Positions 28,589 through 38,628 are shown, numbered from the stretch's first letter. The stretch is 64,000 bases of DNA from Pyxidicoccus sp. MSG2 (GCF_026626705.1 NZ_JAPNKC010000001.1:10440001-10504000), one strand, 5' to 3'. Notes: generated by a model from the sequence alone, not told the origin. Numbers and translations are program-made.

Positions 28589-30517
28589 CTGAACCGGTTC
28601 CTCCACGTCGCCCTGCTACTGCTGTGCGCCCCGGCCTGGGCGGACACGCTCGAGCTCCTCGGGCCTTTGTCCGCCGTGGCGCCGGATGGATTCCCCGTGG
28701 CGCTGGTACGGAGGGACGCGTCGGGCGCGCCGGTTCCGTTGGTCGCGCCGTCGGTGGTGGCGGAGGGCGCGGAGTTGCGCGACGGCCCCGAGCAACCGCC
28801 GCTGCGCACCTTCGTGGTGGTGCCGCAGCCGGGCGCGCGCGAGGTGGTGGTGCGCGCCCGCGTGGACGGACTGGAGGCGCAGGCGCGCTACGGGGTGGGC
28901 CCGCCGGCCACCGAGGTGCGGCTGGCGCTGGAGCCCGCCGCGCCGGTGAAGGGCAAGGACAAGGAAGCGGTGCTCACCGTGCGCATGCAGCGCCCGGACG
29001 GCACCGCGGATGACAGCGGCGCGCCGCCGGTGGTGCGCGCGAGCATCGGCCGCGTGGAGGGACTGGAGCGGACGGGGCCGGGCACCTACCGCGCCCGCTA
29101 CGTGCTGCCGGACACGCGCTACCCGGAGGTGGCCATCCTGGTGGCGTTCTCCGCGTGGCCCCACCCGCAGTCCATCCAGGGCGCCTACGGCCGCGTGCTG
29201 GTGCCGCTCGCCGCGGCGGTGACGCTGCCGGGCACCACGGAGCCGGACGCGCAGATTTCCATCGACATCGCGGGCACGTCCTTCGGCCCGGTGGCGGCGG
29301 GGTCGGATGGTCGCTTCCGCCTGCCCATCATCGTCCCGCCGGGGCACCGCATGGGCGAGGGCCGCGTCGTGGACCGGGTGGGCAACGTGCGGCGGATGCC
29401 CATCGACCTGATGCTGCCGCCCACCGACGGGCTGGCGTGCGTGCTGCAACCGCAGCGGCTGCCGGCGGACGGTGCGTCGCAGGCGCGGCTGGTGTGCGCG
29501 ACGAGCGACCCGCTCGGCCAGCCGGTGGCGGACGCGCGGGTGACGGCCCAGGCGCGGCACGGAACCTTGAGCGGCCCGGTGCGCGCGGAAGGTGGCCTGC
29601 TGGAGTGGCGCTACACCTCGCCCCGCGCGCTGGCCGAGGACGAGCGCATCACCGCCGCGTGGCCCCAGCGCGGCGCCGGCTCGCGCGAGGAGCTGGCGCT
29701 GCAACTGGTGCAGGGTCCGGTGGCGGAGGTGGGGCTGTCCGTGTCGGAGGCGCTGGTGCACCACGGTGCGAGCGCGGAAGTGCGGGTGACGGCGCGCGAT
29801 GCGTTTGGCCGCCCGCGGCCTGGAGCGGTGGTGGAGCCGCGGGCTCCGGTGGGCCGCTTCTCGCCGCCAGTGGAGTCGCCGCCGGGCACCTTCTCCAGCA
29901 CGTGGACGCCGCCTCTGTCGGGCGACGCGGCGGAGGTGGCCGTGGGCGCACGCGCCTGGGGGCCCGCGGGGAGCGAGCCCGCGCGCATCTCCGTGTGGAG
30001 GGACGGCGGCGCGCTCTACGCGGGCGTATCGGACCTGGCGGGACTGCCCGTGCCGGCGCAACCGCTGCGCGTGGACGGCCAGCTGGTGGTGACGGGCGCG
30101 GACGGCACGGTGCGCCTGGGGCCGCCGCGGACCGGGACGTTGCAGGTGTCGCACGGGGTGTGGCCGGGACTGGCGCGCACCGTCTACGTGCTCGGCGCGG
30201 AGGGGCCGGTGTATCCGCTGGAATCCCCGCTCGTGCCGCCCGCCGTGTCGCAGACCGTGCGGCTGGCGCCCGAGGTCCCCGTCAATGTGCGGCTGAAGGT
30301 GGAGGGCACCCGTGTGACGTACTGGGTGGAGGATTCGCGCGGGCAGGTCCTGGAGGGCCGTCAGGTGCACGTGGCGCTGTCCGGCGGTGAGCGCGTGGCG
30401 GAAGAGGTCCACGACGGGCGCACCTCCTTCACCGTGCGGGGGGCCCCGGGCCCCATCGGTGTCTCCGTGGCGGATGTGAGCACGGGCGTGACGGCACTGG
30501 CCGAGGTGCGGCCATGA
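28589..30517 (+). CDS. Exported Ig-like multidomain protein, probable CTG start
   Basis: A 642-residue protein built of repeated Ig-like beta domains (for example VRARVDGLEAQARYGVGPPA, VVRASIGRVEGLERTGPGTY, VSEALVHHGASAEVRVTARD, VNVRLKVEGTRVTYWVEDSR), as in invasin/BIG-type or carboxypeptidase-regulatory-like proteins. No ATG, GTG or TTG gives an N-terminal signal. The frame directly after the preceding stop encodes LNRFLHVALLLLCAPAWA, a clear signal peptide, beginning with CTG at 28589 and preceded by GGAG at 28581-28584. The first conventional start, TTG 28667, would remove the export signal. It overlaps the barrel gene by ATGA. A periplasmic or surface partner of the barrel is inferred. 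Confidence 0.8.
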   Translation: MNRFLHVALLLLCAPAWADTLELLGPLSAVAPDGFPVALVRRDASGAPVPLVAPSVVAEGAELRDGPEQPPLRTFVVVPQPGAREVVVRARVDGLEAQARYGVGPPATEVRLALEPAAPVKGKDKEAVLTVRMQRPDGTADDSGAPPVVRASIGRVEGLERTGPGTYRARYVLPDTRYPEVAILVAFSAWPHPQSIQGAYGRVLVPLAAAVTLPGTTEPDAQISIDIAGTSFGPVAAGSDGRFRLPIIVPPGHRMGEGRVVDRVGNVRRMPIDLMLPPTDGLACVLQPQRLPADGASQARLVCATSDPLGQPVADARVTAQARHGTLSGPVRAEGGLLEWRYTSPRALAEDERITAAWPQRGAGSREELALQLVQGPVAEVGLSVSEALVHHGASAEVRVTARDAFGRPRPGAVVEPRAPVGRFSPPVESPPGTFSSTWTPPLSGDAAEVAVGARAWGPAGSEPARISVWRDGGALYAGVSDLAGLPVPAQPLRVDGQLVVTGADGTVRLGPPRTGTLQVSHGVWPGLARTVYVLGAEGPVYPLESPLVPPAVSQTVRLAPEVPVNVRLKVEGTRVTYWVEDSRGQVLEGRQVHVALSGGERVAEEVHDGRTSFTVRGAPGPIGVSVADVSTGVTALAEVRP

Positions 30518-33500
30518 GGCATGGGCTGATGCTGCTTGCGGCCGCGCTGCTCCTGCCCCTCGTGTCGGCGGCGCAGGGACTGTCGTCGGACACGGCGTCG
30601 CTGGCGTCCACCATCGCCGGCCGGGTGTGCCAGGACGTGAACGGCGACGGGCGCTGTGGCACCGACGAGCCGGGCCTGCCGGACGTGCGGCTGGTGCTCA
30701 CCACCGGCCGCGAGGTGCGCACGGATGCGCATGGGCGCTACCACGTCAACGGCGTGGACTCGCGGATGCCGGATGCGACGGGTGGGCTGCACCTGCGTCC
30801 GGGCCGCCAGCGGCTGAAGGTGGACCCGCGCTCGCTGCCGGCCGCCAGCCGGGTGCGTCCGGAGGCCGCCACGGTGGAGGTGCCGTGGGGTGCCGCCCTC
30901 CTCCAGGACTTCGCCGTGCGCAACGTGGCCACGCAGGCGCCGCCGCTGGTGCTCTCCTACGCGGCCGCGCCGCCAGTGGCCGAATTGGTGGCGGGCGAGG
31001 GCGCCGTCCGCTTCCGCGTGGCCGGCAAGGCGGCGCCGGGCGACCGCGTCACCGTGGCGGGCGTGGCGGCGGAGGTGGACGCGCAGGGCGCGTGGAGCGC
31101 GCTCGTCCCTCTGGTGGTGGGGGCGAACACGCTGGCGATTACCGCCACCGCTCCCGACGGCGCGGTGCGCCTCTTCCGCCAGCGCGTGGACGTGGTGCGC
31201 CGCGATGACGGATGGCTGGTGGCGCCACGTGCCGTGGAGCCCGCGGGCTCGCTCCAGCTTCCGGCCGGACGCGATGAGCAGGTGGCCAGCGGCACCACCC
31301 GGCTGCGCCTGGAGGCCCCGGAAGGCACCCGCGTGCGCACGCCGAAGGGCGAACAGGTCGTGGGGCCGGACGGCAGCGTGGAGGTGCTGGTGACGCTGGA
31401 GCCGGGCCACAACGCGGTGCCGCTCCACCTGGAGGTGCCGGGCGAGCCGCCACGCGACGAGACGCTGGAGATTGCCGCCGCCGCGAGGCCCTTCGCGGTG
31501 GGCCTCCTGGACGTGGAGGCCACCTGGGCCCCCGCGGACGGAGACGTGCAGCTGCGTGGCCGCGGCTCCGCCCACGCCGAGTTGCGGCTGGCCGACGTGG
31601 AGCTCGTGGGCGAGCTGGACCTGCGCGACACCGACGGCCGCACGCTGAACGGTGCCAGCCTGCCGGACTGGCTGCGCCCGCGCCTGCCCGAGCGCTTCGA
31701 GCGCGTGCCGGACATCGACCTCACGCCCGTCGAGTGGGGCGACGACTCGGTGGCGCTGACGCCGAATGCTCCAGAGGGACGCCTGCGGCTGGAGGCCCGG
31801 CATGAGGACTACGGCCGCGCCGGCCTGGGCACGTACCGGGCACTGCTGCAGGACGGTGAGGTGGGTCGCTACCACCGGCCGCTCTTCGGCCCGTACGCGG
31901 AGCTGAAGACGAAGTTGCTCCAGGACTCGACGGCGCGCGCGGGCGTGGACGTGTTCGGCGGGAGCCTCTCGGACCCGAGCCGCCTGCTGACGGCGGTGCC
32001 CGCGCACGAGGAGCTGCGCGCCACCGGCGGCAGCCTCTACTACCTGGGCGCGGTGTCGATATCGGAGGGCTCCGAGCTGGTGCGCCTGGAGGTGCGCGAC
32101 GGCGTCACCGGCCTGCCGCTGGCGGAGCGCCACCTGGTGCGCGGGCGCGACTACGACATCGACTACTTCTCCGGCCGCATCCTACTGGCGCGGCCGCTGT
32201 CCTTCATCGCGGGCGAGTCCTGGCTGCGCACGGACTCGCCCACCGAGTCACCCGAGCCGGTGCTGGTGGTGGACTACGCGGCGCTGCGGCCGGCGGACGC
32301 GCAGGACACGGCTGGCGGCGAGCTGTGGGGCGAGTGGCGCGGCGCGCGCCTGGGGCTCGCGGCGGTGCGCGAGGGACGCGAGGGCAAGCCCTACACGCTG
32401 TACACCGGCCGGGCGCGGGCGACGGTCGGCGCGTACACGCTGACGGCGGAGGTGGCCTCCAGCCGGGGCACGGCGGTGGAGTCCGGCCGCTTCGGCGTGT
32501 CGGACGACGGCGGCCTCAGCTTCCTCCGGCCCTCAGCGGGAGTCGGCACGGAGGGTGGGGCGCTGGGCCTGCGGGTGCGCGGGCCGGGGCCGCTGGGCGG
32601 CGGAGGCTCGGTGGACGCGGCCTTCCGCCTGCGCGCGAAGGGCTACTCGGACGGTGCGCACACGGAAGCGGCCCTGTTCCGGCAGACCTCGCTGCGCCTG
32701 CGCCAGCCCGTGGCCCGTCACCTGGAGCTGACGCTGCTGGCGGATGAGCGGCGCTCGGCCGACCCTCGCGAGCCCTTCGCGGACACGCCCTTCACCGCGC
32801 GGACGGTGGGCGCGGCCGTGGGCTGGGAGGAGGTGCTCTGGAGCGCGCGGCTGGAGGTGCGTGACTCGCGGCTGGGCGCGGCGGAGGTGGCGGGCGTGGG
32901 GCCGGCCCTCTTCGGAGGCCGGACCTCCGCGGGCATCGCGGGCTCCCTGCGCCTCTTCGGGCGCATGGAGCTGAGCGCGGCGCACCGGCAGATGCTCGCG
33001 CTGCACGGCGAGGGGCCGGGGCGGATGGACGACACCTTCACCTCGGCGGGCGTGGACGTGGATGTGGCGAAGGACACCCGCGTGGGCGTGCACGGCGGCT
33101 GGGGCCCCGAACTGGGCCCGCGCGCGTGGGCCAACGTGGAGTCCCGGAGCGGGCAGGAGGTGTACTACGGCGGCTACTCGGTGGATGTGGACGGGCCGGA
33201 CTTCGGCGCGGGCCGCACGCTGACGGGCGCGCGCACCGAGCTGCCGGACAGCGGCACCGCGCTCTTCGTCGAGGACGTGGGCGCGCATGACGCCACCTCC
33301 GTGCGGCTGGCTCGCGCGGTGGGACTCCAGCAGCAGGTGACGGGCGGCTTCAGCGTGGGCGCGCGGTACGAGCGCGGCGTGCGCAGCCTGCTCGACGTGG
33401 ACACCGCGCTGAAGCGCGACGCGGCCGGTGTTTTCGGCCAGCTCGTGCTGGAGCGCCTCCGCGTGGAGGGCCGGGTGGAGCTGCGCCGGGAGGAGGGCAC

Positions 33501-34122
33501 GCCGGAGCGCGGGGACCCGACGCCGGTGGACCGGTTGCAGACGGTGGTTGCGCTGGCCGCACAGGCGGAGCTGCGCGAGGACGTGACGGCCTCGGGCCGC
33601 GTGGATTTTGCCCGCACCGTGGATGTGGAGGCGCTGGAGGCGAGGTTCGTCGAGGGCTACGCGGCGGTTGCCTGGCGGCCCGGGCCGTGGCTGGTGGTGG
33701 CGCGCTACGGCCTCACCCGCGAGCTGCTGCCCGGCGCACGCGCCGCATTTGGCGAGCGGGCGTTGCAGCTCTTCTCACTGTTGCCGGCCGTCAAGCTGGG
33801 AGACCGGCTCTCCGTGGCGGCGGGCCTGCACGCGGGCCGCTCCAGCCTCGAGGACTCCGTGCGCTGGGTGTGGACCGGCACGGTGCGCCCCGCGGTGCGG
33901 GTGGTGGGAGGACTGGAAGTAGGCGCGGAGCTCGCACGCAGGACGGCATCCCCGGAAGGTGAGCGATTGACGGCGGTGAGGGCGGAAGTGGCATACCGGG
34001 TCGATGAGCGGCTGCGATTGGCTGCCGGGTACACACTCCTGGGCTTCAGCGGCTTGGGGCTGACGGCCGACTCGACGGAGAATCAGGATCGGCTCTACCT
34101 GCGAGCCGAAGTGGCCTACTAG
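30514..34122 (+). CDS. Large outer-membrane beta-barrel protein with SdrD-B-like and Ig-like domains
   Basis: A 1202-residue protein. The signal peptide is MRHGLMLLAAALLLPLVSAA. Residues about 33-75 (IAGRVCQDVNGDGRCGTDEP, then GLPDVRLVLTTGREVRTDAHGRYHV) resemble a Ca-binding SdrD_B/Cna-B domain with a DVNGDG loop. An Ig-like domain (PGDRVTVAGVAAEVDAQGAW) follows at about 175-230. From about residue 330 to the end the protein is dominated by long amphipathic beta strands with alternating charged and aromatic residues (AELRLADVELVGELDLRD, RVEGRVELRREEGTPERG, LAAGYTLLGFSGLGL, LYLRAEVAY), and a C-terminal Tyr suits an outer-membrane barrel. A translocon, adhesin anchor or channel role is possible. 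Its start overlaps the upstream stop. Confidence 0.82.
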   Translation: MRHGLMLLAAALLLPLVSAAQGLSSDTASLASTIAGRVCQDVNGDGRCGTDEPGLPDVRLVLTTGREVRTDAHGRYHVNGVDSRMPDATGGLHLRPGRQRLKVDPRSLPAASRVRPEAATVEVPWGAALLQDFAVRNVATQAPPLVLSYAAAPPVAELVAGEGAVRFRVAGKAAPGDRVTVAGVAAEVDAQGAWSALVPLVVGANTLAITATAPDGAVRLFRQRVDVVRRDDGWLVAPRAVEPAGSLQLPAGRDEQVASGTTRLRLEAPEGTRVRTPKGEQVVGPDGSVEVLVTLEPGHNAVPLHLEVPGEPPRDETLEIAAAARPFAVGLLDVEATWAPADGDVQLRGRGSAHAELRLADVELVGELDLRDTDGRTLNGASLPDWLRPRLPERFERVPDIDLTPVEWGDDSVALTPNAPEGRLRLEARHEDYGRAGLGTYRALLQDGEVGRYHRPLFGPYAELKTKLLQDSTARAGVDVFGGSLSDPSRLLTAVPAHEELRATGGSLYYLGAVSISEGSELVRLEVRDGVTGLPLAERHLVRGRDYDIDYFSGRILLARPLSFIAGESWLRTDSPTESPEPVLVVDYAALRPADAQDTAGGELWGEWRGARLGLAAVREGREGKPYTLYTGRARATVGAYTLTAEVASSRGTAVESGRFGVSDDGGLSFLRPSAGVGTEGGALGLRVRGPGPLGGGGSVDAAFRLRAKGYSDGAHTEAALFRQTSLRLRQPVARHLELTLLADERRSADPREPFADTPFTARTVGAAVGWEEVLWSARLEVRDSRLGAAEVAGVGPALFGGRTSAGIAGSLRLFGRMELSAAHRQMLALHGEGPGRMDDTFTSAGVDVDVAKDTRVGVHGGWGPELGPRAWANVESRSGQEVYYGGYSVDVDGPDFGAGRTLTGARTELPDSGTALFVEDVGAHDATSVRLARAVGLQQQVTGGFSVGARYERGVRSLLDVDTALKRDAAGVFGQLVLERLRVEGRVELRREEGTPERGDPTPVDRLQTVVALAAQAELREDVTASGRVDFARTVDVEALEARFVEGYAAVAWRPGPWLVVARYGLTRELLPGARAAFGERALQLFSLLPAVKLGDRLSVAAGLHAGRSSLEDSVRWVWTGTVRPAVRVVGGLEVGAELARRTASPEGERLTAVRAEVAYRVDERLRLAAGYTLLGFSGLGLTADSTENQDRLYLRAEVAY

Positions 34123-34132
34123 GAGCCAACCC

Positions 34133-37100
34133 GTGCGCGCCGCCATCGTCTTCATCTTCTGCATGGGTATGGCCACGGCGGCATCCGCCGGGGTGGAGAT
34201 CGCCGACGTCGCGGGCTTCCCCCGGTACGTGGATGTCTGGCGGCCCGGCGTCTACTCGGTGTCCTCGACCCAGAAGGTGGAACTCTGGAACAACGGCGCC
34301 GTGGACGCGGAGTTCTTCGAAGCGGACGTGTTCGGCACCTTCCTGTCCCCCTCCGGCTGCTTCGCCGCCGTGAAGCTCGAAGGCACGCTGGTCAGCAACG
34401 GCAACTGCCTGCCGTCCGGGACCATCATCCCTCCAGGCGAGAGCATTGCACCCCAGGTACGGCGAGTGCGCTTCACGCCCTCCGGGACTGGCTATGCCAC
34501 GGTGAAGCCCAACACCACCGACCTCCAGTTGCTGACCACGCTCCCGGCGAACACGGGCGGGCCGGAATGGAACACGCTGACCATCCCCGGCGGGTCATTC
34601 AGCCCCACGAGCGTGATGGGGGTGACAGATACGGATGGCGGTGTCCCCCACGTTCTCTTCTACGTCGTCACGACGACGACGGATTTCCTCTGGTATCGGG
34701 GGCGTGACTTCGTGGCCGAGGTCGACCTCCCCGCCAACCTGCTGCAGGAGAAGCCCACGACGGTGGACCTCATTGCCACGGAAGGGCCCGACCCCGTCGC
34801 CATCTTCGGGAGCGACGCGGGCCTCTTCCGGGGACAGCTCACGCCGCCAACAGGGCCCGGACACCTCGCCCCGTTCCTCCCCGTGACGATTCTCGACGGC
34901 GGGACCGCGGTGCGCATCGTCTCGGTGGACGTGAACACCGGCCAGGGCAGCGCACGCGGCGAGGGCTACGGCGTCGCGGTGGGCCTGGGAGACAGCGACG
35001 AGTTCGTGCTGCTGGGCGCCGTGCCCACCGACAGCGCGGCCGATGCGGGCACGCTCTGGCGCGTCAACCCCAAGGTGGACACTTCGTCGCTGCCGAAACC
35101 GCTGGAAGTGGCCTGCGCGGGCTCCGCCTTCTGTGTCATCAGCCTGGACAGTCCGGGCGAGGGCTCGGGCAACCTCCGCCTCTACACCAACGAGGCGGCG
35201 CCCGGCTTCGTGTCGGGGACGCAGTCGTTGGAAATCTACGAGGCGGGGGGCGCCGTGCAGAGGCGGATCACCGCGACGGATGATGACGGAGACGCGGTGC
35301 GTGTCTCGGTGGATTCAGCGGCGGCGGCGGGCCTGTTCAACGTGCGCGCTGGGTTGCAGCCGGACACGCTGGACCTGGAAGTCACGCCGCTAGGAGACGT
35401 CTGCAAGACGGAGACGCGGGAGCTGGATGTCTTCGCCTCGGATGGCCTCGCGTCCCACGACCAGTCCGTGAAGGTGCGCGTCACCCTCAACAACGTGCGA
35501 GGCCCCGAGGTGCCCGGCGTGACGCCCACGAATGCCGCGGTCGTCGCGGGCGGAGCGCCGCGAGTCTTCACGGCCACGCCGCCCGGAAGCGGGCCGTGCG
35601 CCACGGTGGGCTACCGCTGGACGTCGACGTCGACGACGCAGCCGGAGCTCGCCGTGTCGCCGGACGGGACGGCCACCTTCACGCCGCCGGACACCCTGTG
35701 CGTCCAACAGGGCGAGCGGTACACGTACACCGTGCAGGGCCTGGACGAGGGCGGACTGGCGTCCCCTCTCACGAGCTTCTCGGTGGACGTGGCGCCCTGG
35801 GGACCTCCGCTGGCGCCCTTCGGGCCGGGCGCGGTGCGGGCGCTGGCCTCGGGACCGGGCTCGGGAACCGACGTGACGGCCGAGGCTCCCCTGCATACGT
35901 GTACCGGCACGCCGGGCCTGCCTGGAGTGCAGACGGTGTGGCGGCTGAGCGACTCCAGTGCGGGAGTGCCCCCGGCCTTCACGGTGAGAGCCGCCGACGG
36001 CGGCACCGTCTCGCTGGAGTCCCCGGTGGAGAGCCCGCGGCTCCGGGTGGAGGCCGTCGCGTGCACGCGCGCGAGCCTGTCGTTCACCGCCTTCAACCGC
36101 ATCCAGACCGACGCCGGTGGCGTGCAGGACGGCCCCGAGGCGACGGTGCGGGTGGACGCGGTGCCGGCGGTAGAGGACATCACCGCCGCCCAGCTCCAGC
36201 TGACGGCGGTGCCCGCGGAGCAGGGACAGGTGGACATCCAGCTGGGCACGTCCGTGCTGTGCCCGGCCGAGTACGCGCTGAAGGCACAGATGTCCCTACG
36301 AAACCTGGACGGCGGGACGCTGGCCGGCGCGGTGGTGGACGTCCCGGGAAGCTGGAGGCCGCCGCTGCCGGACGACTGCTCGGCTCGGGACTACATCGTC
36401 CATGGTCAGCTCTTCGACGAAAGCACCGGCACCCGGCTCAATGGCGGCACGGCGCAGACGCTGGTGTCCGCGCAGGCGCTTCCGGCCGCGCTGGGCGCGC
36501 TGGAGGGCGAGGCGCTGGTGGCCCACTGTGGTGAGCGCGCGACGGCCACGCTGACGCAGACGATTCCCTCCAACGCATGCCAGGCGGTGGACATCACCTG
36601 GACGCAGGTGGGCGGGCCCGCGCTCGCGGAGGCGGAGCTGGGCGGCGCGCAGGTCACCGTGGCCACGCGCGACACGGGCCTGGAGGGACTGGTGGGCGAG
36701 TCCGTCGTGCTGAGCGTCACCGCGGACGCGGGCGGCGGCAACAGCACGACGACGCAGCACGTGGTGCCCATCACCACGGCGCCCTTCGTGGACGTGACGC
36801 ACGAGACGGAGTCGCAGATTGGCGCGGAGAAGTCCCTGGTGGGCGTGGTGGTGCAGCTGCGCAACGACTCCGGGTGCCAGGTGGGAAGCCTGCGCCACGT
36901 CGAGCACGTGGACGGCGTGGACTGGGTGCCCGGCAGCGTGAAGGTGGACGGAAGGACGGTGGCGGAGCAGGCGGTGGAGGGCGGCTTCGTGGTGGACGGC
37001 GTGACGCTGCCCGCTGGTGGCACCAGCGCGCTCACCTACGTGGCGCGTCCCCGGCTGCTGGCCTCGCCGCGTTTCGGTGGAGAGGTGTTCCTCAATGGCG

Positions 37101-37237
37101 TGCAGGTCTCCGGCCCGCTTCCGCCCGTGCCGTCTTCCGGGTGCGGGTGCTCGAGCGGAGACGCGGGCTCGGCCCTGCTCGGACTGCTGGCGCTGGCGCG
37201 GCTGCTGCGCCGCCGTCGCGACGGCGCGGCGGGCTAG
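34133..37237 (+). CDS. Large secreted protein with canonical MYXO-CTERM sorting tail
   Basis: A 1034-residue protein that ends the riboswitch-controlled unit. Signal peptide (AAIVFIFCMGMATAASA). The N-terminal region has VDVWRPGVYSVSSTQKVELW and propeller-like strands. A middle part carries cadherin-like or Ig-like units (EIYEAGGAVQRRITATDDDG, ELDVFASDGLASHDQSVKVR) and many paired Cys. The C terminus reads SSGCGCSSGDAGSALLGLL followed by LARLLRRRRD, a textbook MYXO-CTERM signal. The start is GTG 34133 with AGGAGCC upstream, 10 bases after the barrel gene. It converges on the minus-strand receiver gene with a 4-base overlap of stops. Confidence 0.86.
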   Translation: MRAAIVFIFCMGMATAASAGVEIADVAGFPRYVDVWRPGVYSVSSTQKVELWNNGAVDAEFFEADVFGTFLSPSGCFAAVKLEGTLVSNGNCLPSGTIIPPGESIAPQVRRVRFTPSGTGYATVKPNTTDLQLLTTLPANTGGPEWNTLTIPGGSFSPTSVMGVTDTDGGVPHVLFYVVTTTTDFLWYRGRDFVAEVDLPANLLQEKPTTVDLIATEGPDPVAIFGSDAGLFRGQLTPPTGPGHLAPFLPVTILDGGTAVRIVSVDVNTGQGSARGEGYGVAVGLGDSDEFVLLGAVPTDSAADAGTLWRVNPKVDTSSLPKPLEVACAGSAFCVISLDSPGEGSGNLRLYTNEAAPGFVSGTQSLEIYEAGGAVQRRITATDDDGDAVRVSVDSAAAAGLFNVRAGLQPDTLDLEVTPLGDVCKTETRELDVFASDGLASHDQSVKVRVTLNNVRGPEVPGVTPTNAAVVAGGAPRVFTATPPGSGPCATVGYRWTSTSTTQPELAVSPDGTATFTPPDTLCVQQGERYTYTVQGLDEGGLASPLTSFSVDVAPWGPPLAPFGPGAVRALASGPGSGTDVTAEAPLHTCTGTPGLPGVQTVWRLSDSSAGVPPAFTVRAADGGTVSLESPVESPRLRVEAVACTRASLSFTAFNRIQTDAGGVQDGPEATVRVDAVPAVEDITAAQLQLTAVPAEQGQVDIQLGTSVLCPAEYALKAQMSLRNLDGGTLAGAVVDVPGSWRPPLPDDCSARDYIVHGQLFDESTGTRLNGGTAQTLVSAQALPAALGALEGEALVAHCGERATATLTQTIPSNACQAVDITWTQVGGPALAEAELGGAQVTVATRDTGLEGLVGESVVLSVTADAGGGNSTTTQHVVPITTAPFVDVTHETESQIGAEKSLVGVVVQLRNDSGCQVGSLRHVEHVDGVDWVPGSVKVDGRTVAEQAVEGGFVVDGVTLPAGGTSALTYVARPRLLASPRFGGEVFLNGVQVSGPLPPVPSSGCGCSSGDAGSALLGLLALARLLRRRRDGAAG

Positions 37238-38601
37238 AGGCCGAAGGTGATGCGGTGGCGGCGGCTCGGTGCCTCGGGCCGCTCCTCCAGCACGCCGAGC
37301 AATTCCAGCCCGCGCAGCGTGGCAAGGGCCTGGCGCTCGGACAAATCGGTGAGGGCCAGCAGGTCCTCCACCGTCTTGCTGCCATCCGCGTACGCGAGCA
37401 GCAGCGCCTGTGGCCCCTGAAGCTTCAATTCGTGCAGGCCGTACGGCGGGTCCGCGGTGGGGAACAGCCGGCGCGAGGGCGGCATGCGCTGGCGCAGGGC
37501 CACCAGCGTCTCCGTCTTCTCCACGCCCTCCAGCACCAGGTCGCCGGGGAAGACGGACAGCTTCACCAGGTCCGCGCGCTGGGGCCGCATGGCGCTGAAG
37601 CCATACTGGCCCTCCGTCCACGTGAAGGTGGACCAGAGGATTTCCTTCACCTGCTCCTCCAGCAACTGCCGGCGCCGCGCGGCGTCCATGAGGCCCAGGC
37701 GGAGCATGGCCTCGCCGGTGCGCAGGCCGTGCTCCTTCGCGTACGCGGCCACCTCCACCAGGCGGGACTCGGGCAGCACGCCCCGGCGGACGCAGAAGCG
37801 GCCGAAGCGCTCCTGCGCCAGGTTGGAGGCGGCGTACACGATGCGGCCGGACTCGAAGTAGACGACCTTGAGGACGGAGCCCTGCTTGAGCTTCAGCTCC
37901 CCGTGGTGGCGCGCCTCGTAGTACGCGTTGAGCAGCCGCGCGACGGAGGTGTCCTTGAGCTCTCCCGCGAGCGTCCACTCGGGCAGCGAGCCGCGCGGGG
38001 CGGCGGACGGGGACGCGGCGTTGCTCCACACCTTCTCGCGCCGCTGGAAGGGCAGGGGGAGGGCATGGTGCCCGTCGTCGGGCACGGGCAGCGCCTCCGT
38101 CTCCTCCACGGAATGCAGGGGGGCGGAGGTGTCGCCGGAGTCGGGTACGACCTCCTCCAGCACGATGAGGTCCTCGTCGTCGAGCAATTCGTCCGGGGGC
38201 GCGGCCTCCGGCACGGGCGGAGGGGCACGGGGGGCGGGGGCGATGCCGCCCGCCTCCTCCAGCGAGTCCATGACGGCGTTCAGCTCGAAGGGCTTGGCGA
38301 AGAAGGCGCGCGCGCCGTGGACCTGGACGGCCTCCTGGGCGAAGCGGTCCCCCTTGTAGACGCCGCTGACGGCGATGGCGGGGATGCCGTGGGCGCGCAG
38401 GGCGCTCAGCACCTCGCTGCCGCGGATGTCGGGCAGGAGCAGGTCCACGAGGGCGACGTCCCATTTCGAGCCGGGGCCGAGCGCCTCCAGGGCCGCCTCG
38501 CCGGTGTACGCCGCCCGCGCCTCGTGACCGCGGCTCTGGGCCGCGGCGACGATGAGGGAGGCCAACTCGTGGTTGTCTTCGACGATGAGCAGTCGCGCCA
38601 T
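37234..38601 (-). CDS. Response regulator with DUF4388 (PATAN) domain
   Basis: A 455-residue cytoplasmic protein. The receiver domain (about 1-120) has VEDN, the phospho-acceptor Asp in ALVDLLLPDIRG, and FFAKPFE. An acidic Pro-rich linker (about 125-200) follows. A DUF4388/PATAN domain begins at SLPEWTLAGELKDTSVARLL and continues through GELKLKQGSVLKVVYFESGR; PATAN domains in myxobacteria and cyanobacteria are linked to signalling in motility or development. The C-terminal helical part ends with a winged-helix-like module (TVEDLLALTDLSERQALATL). The start at 38601 gives a compact receiver N terminus (MARLLIVEDN). It is divergent from the VOC gene across 27 bases. Confidence 0.88.
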   Translation of the reverse strand: MARLLIVEDNHELASLIVAAAQSRGHEARAAYTGEAALEALGPGSKWDVALVDLLLPDIRGSEVLSALRAHGIPAIAVSGVYKGDRFAQEAVQVHGARAFFAKPFELNAVMDSLEEAGGIAPAPRAPPPVPEAAPPDELLDDEDLIVLEEVVPDSGDTSAPLHSVEETEALPVPDDGHHALPLPFQRREKVWSNAASPSAAPRGSLPEWTLAGELKDTSVARLLNAYYEARHHGELKLKQGSVLKVVYFESGRIVYAASNLAQERFGRFCVRRGVLPESRLVEVAAYAKEHGLRTGEAMLRLGLMDAARRRQLLEEQVKEILWSTFTWTEGQYGFSAMRPQRADLVKLSVFPGDLVLEGVEKTETLVALRQRMPPSRRLFPTADPPYGLHELKLQGPQALLLAYADGSKTVEDLLALTDLSERQALATLRGLELLGVLEERPEAPSRRHRITFGL

Positions 38602-38628
38602 GGGCGCGCAGACCATAGCATCCGCGCC

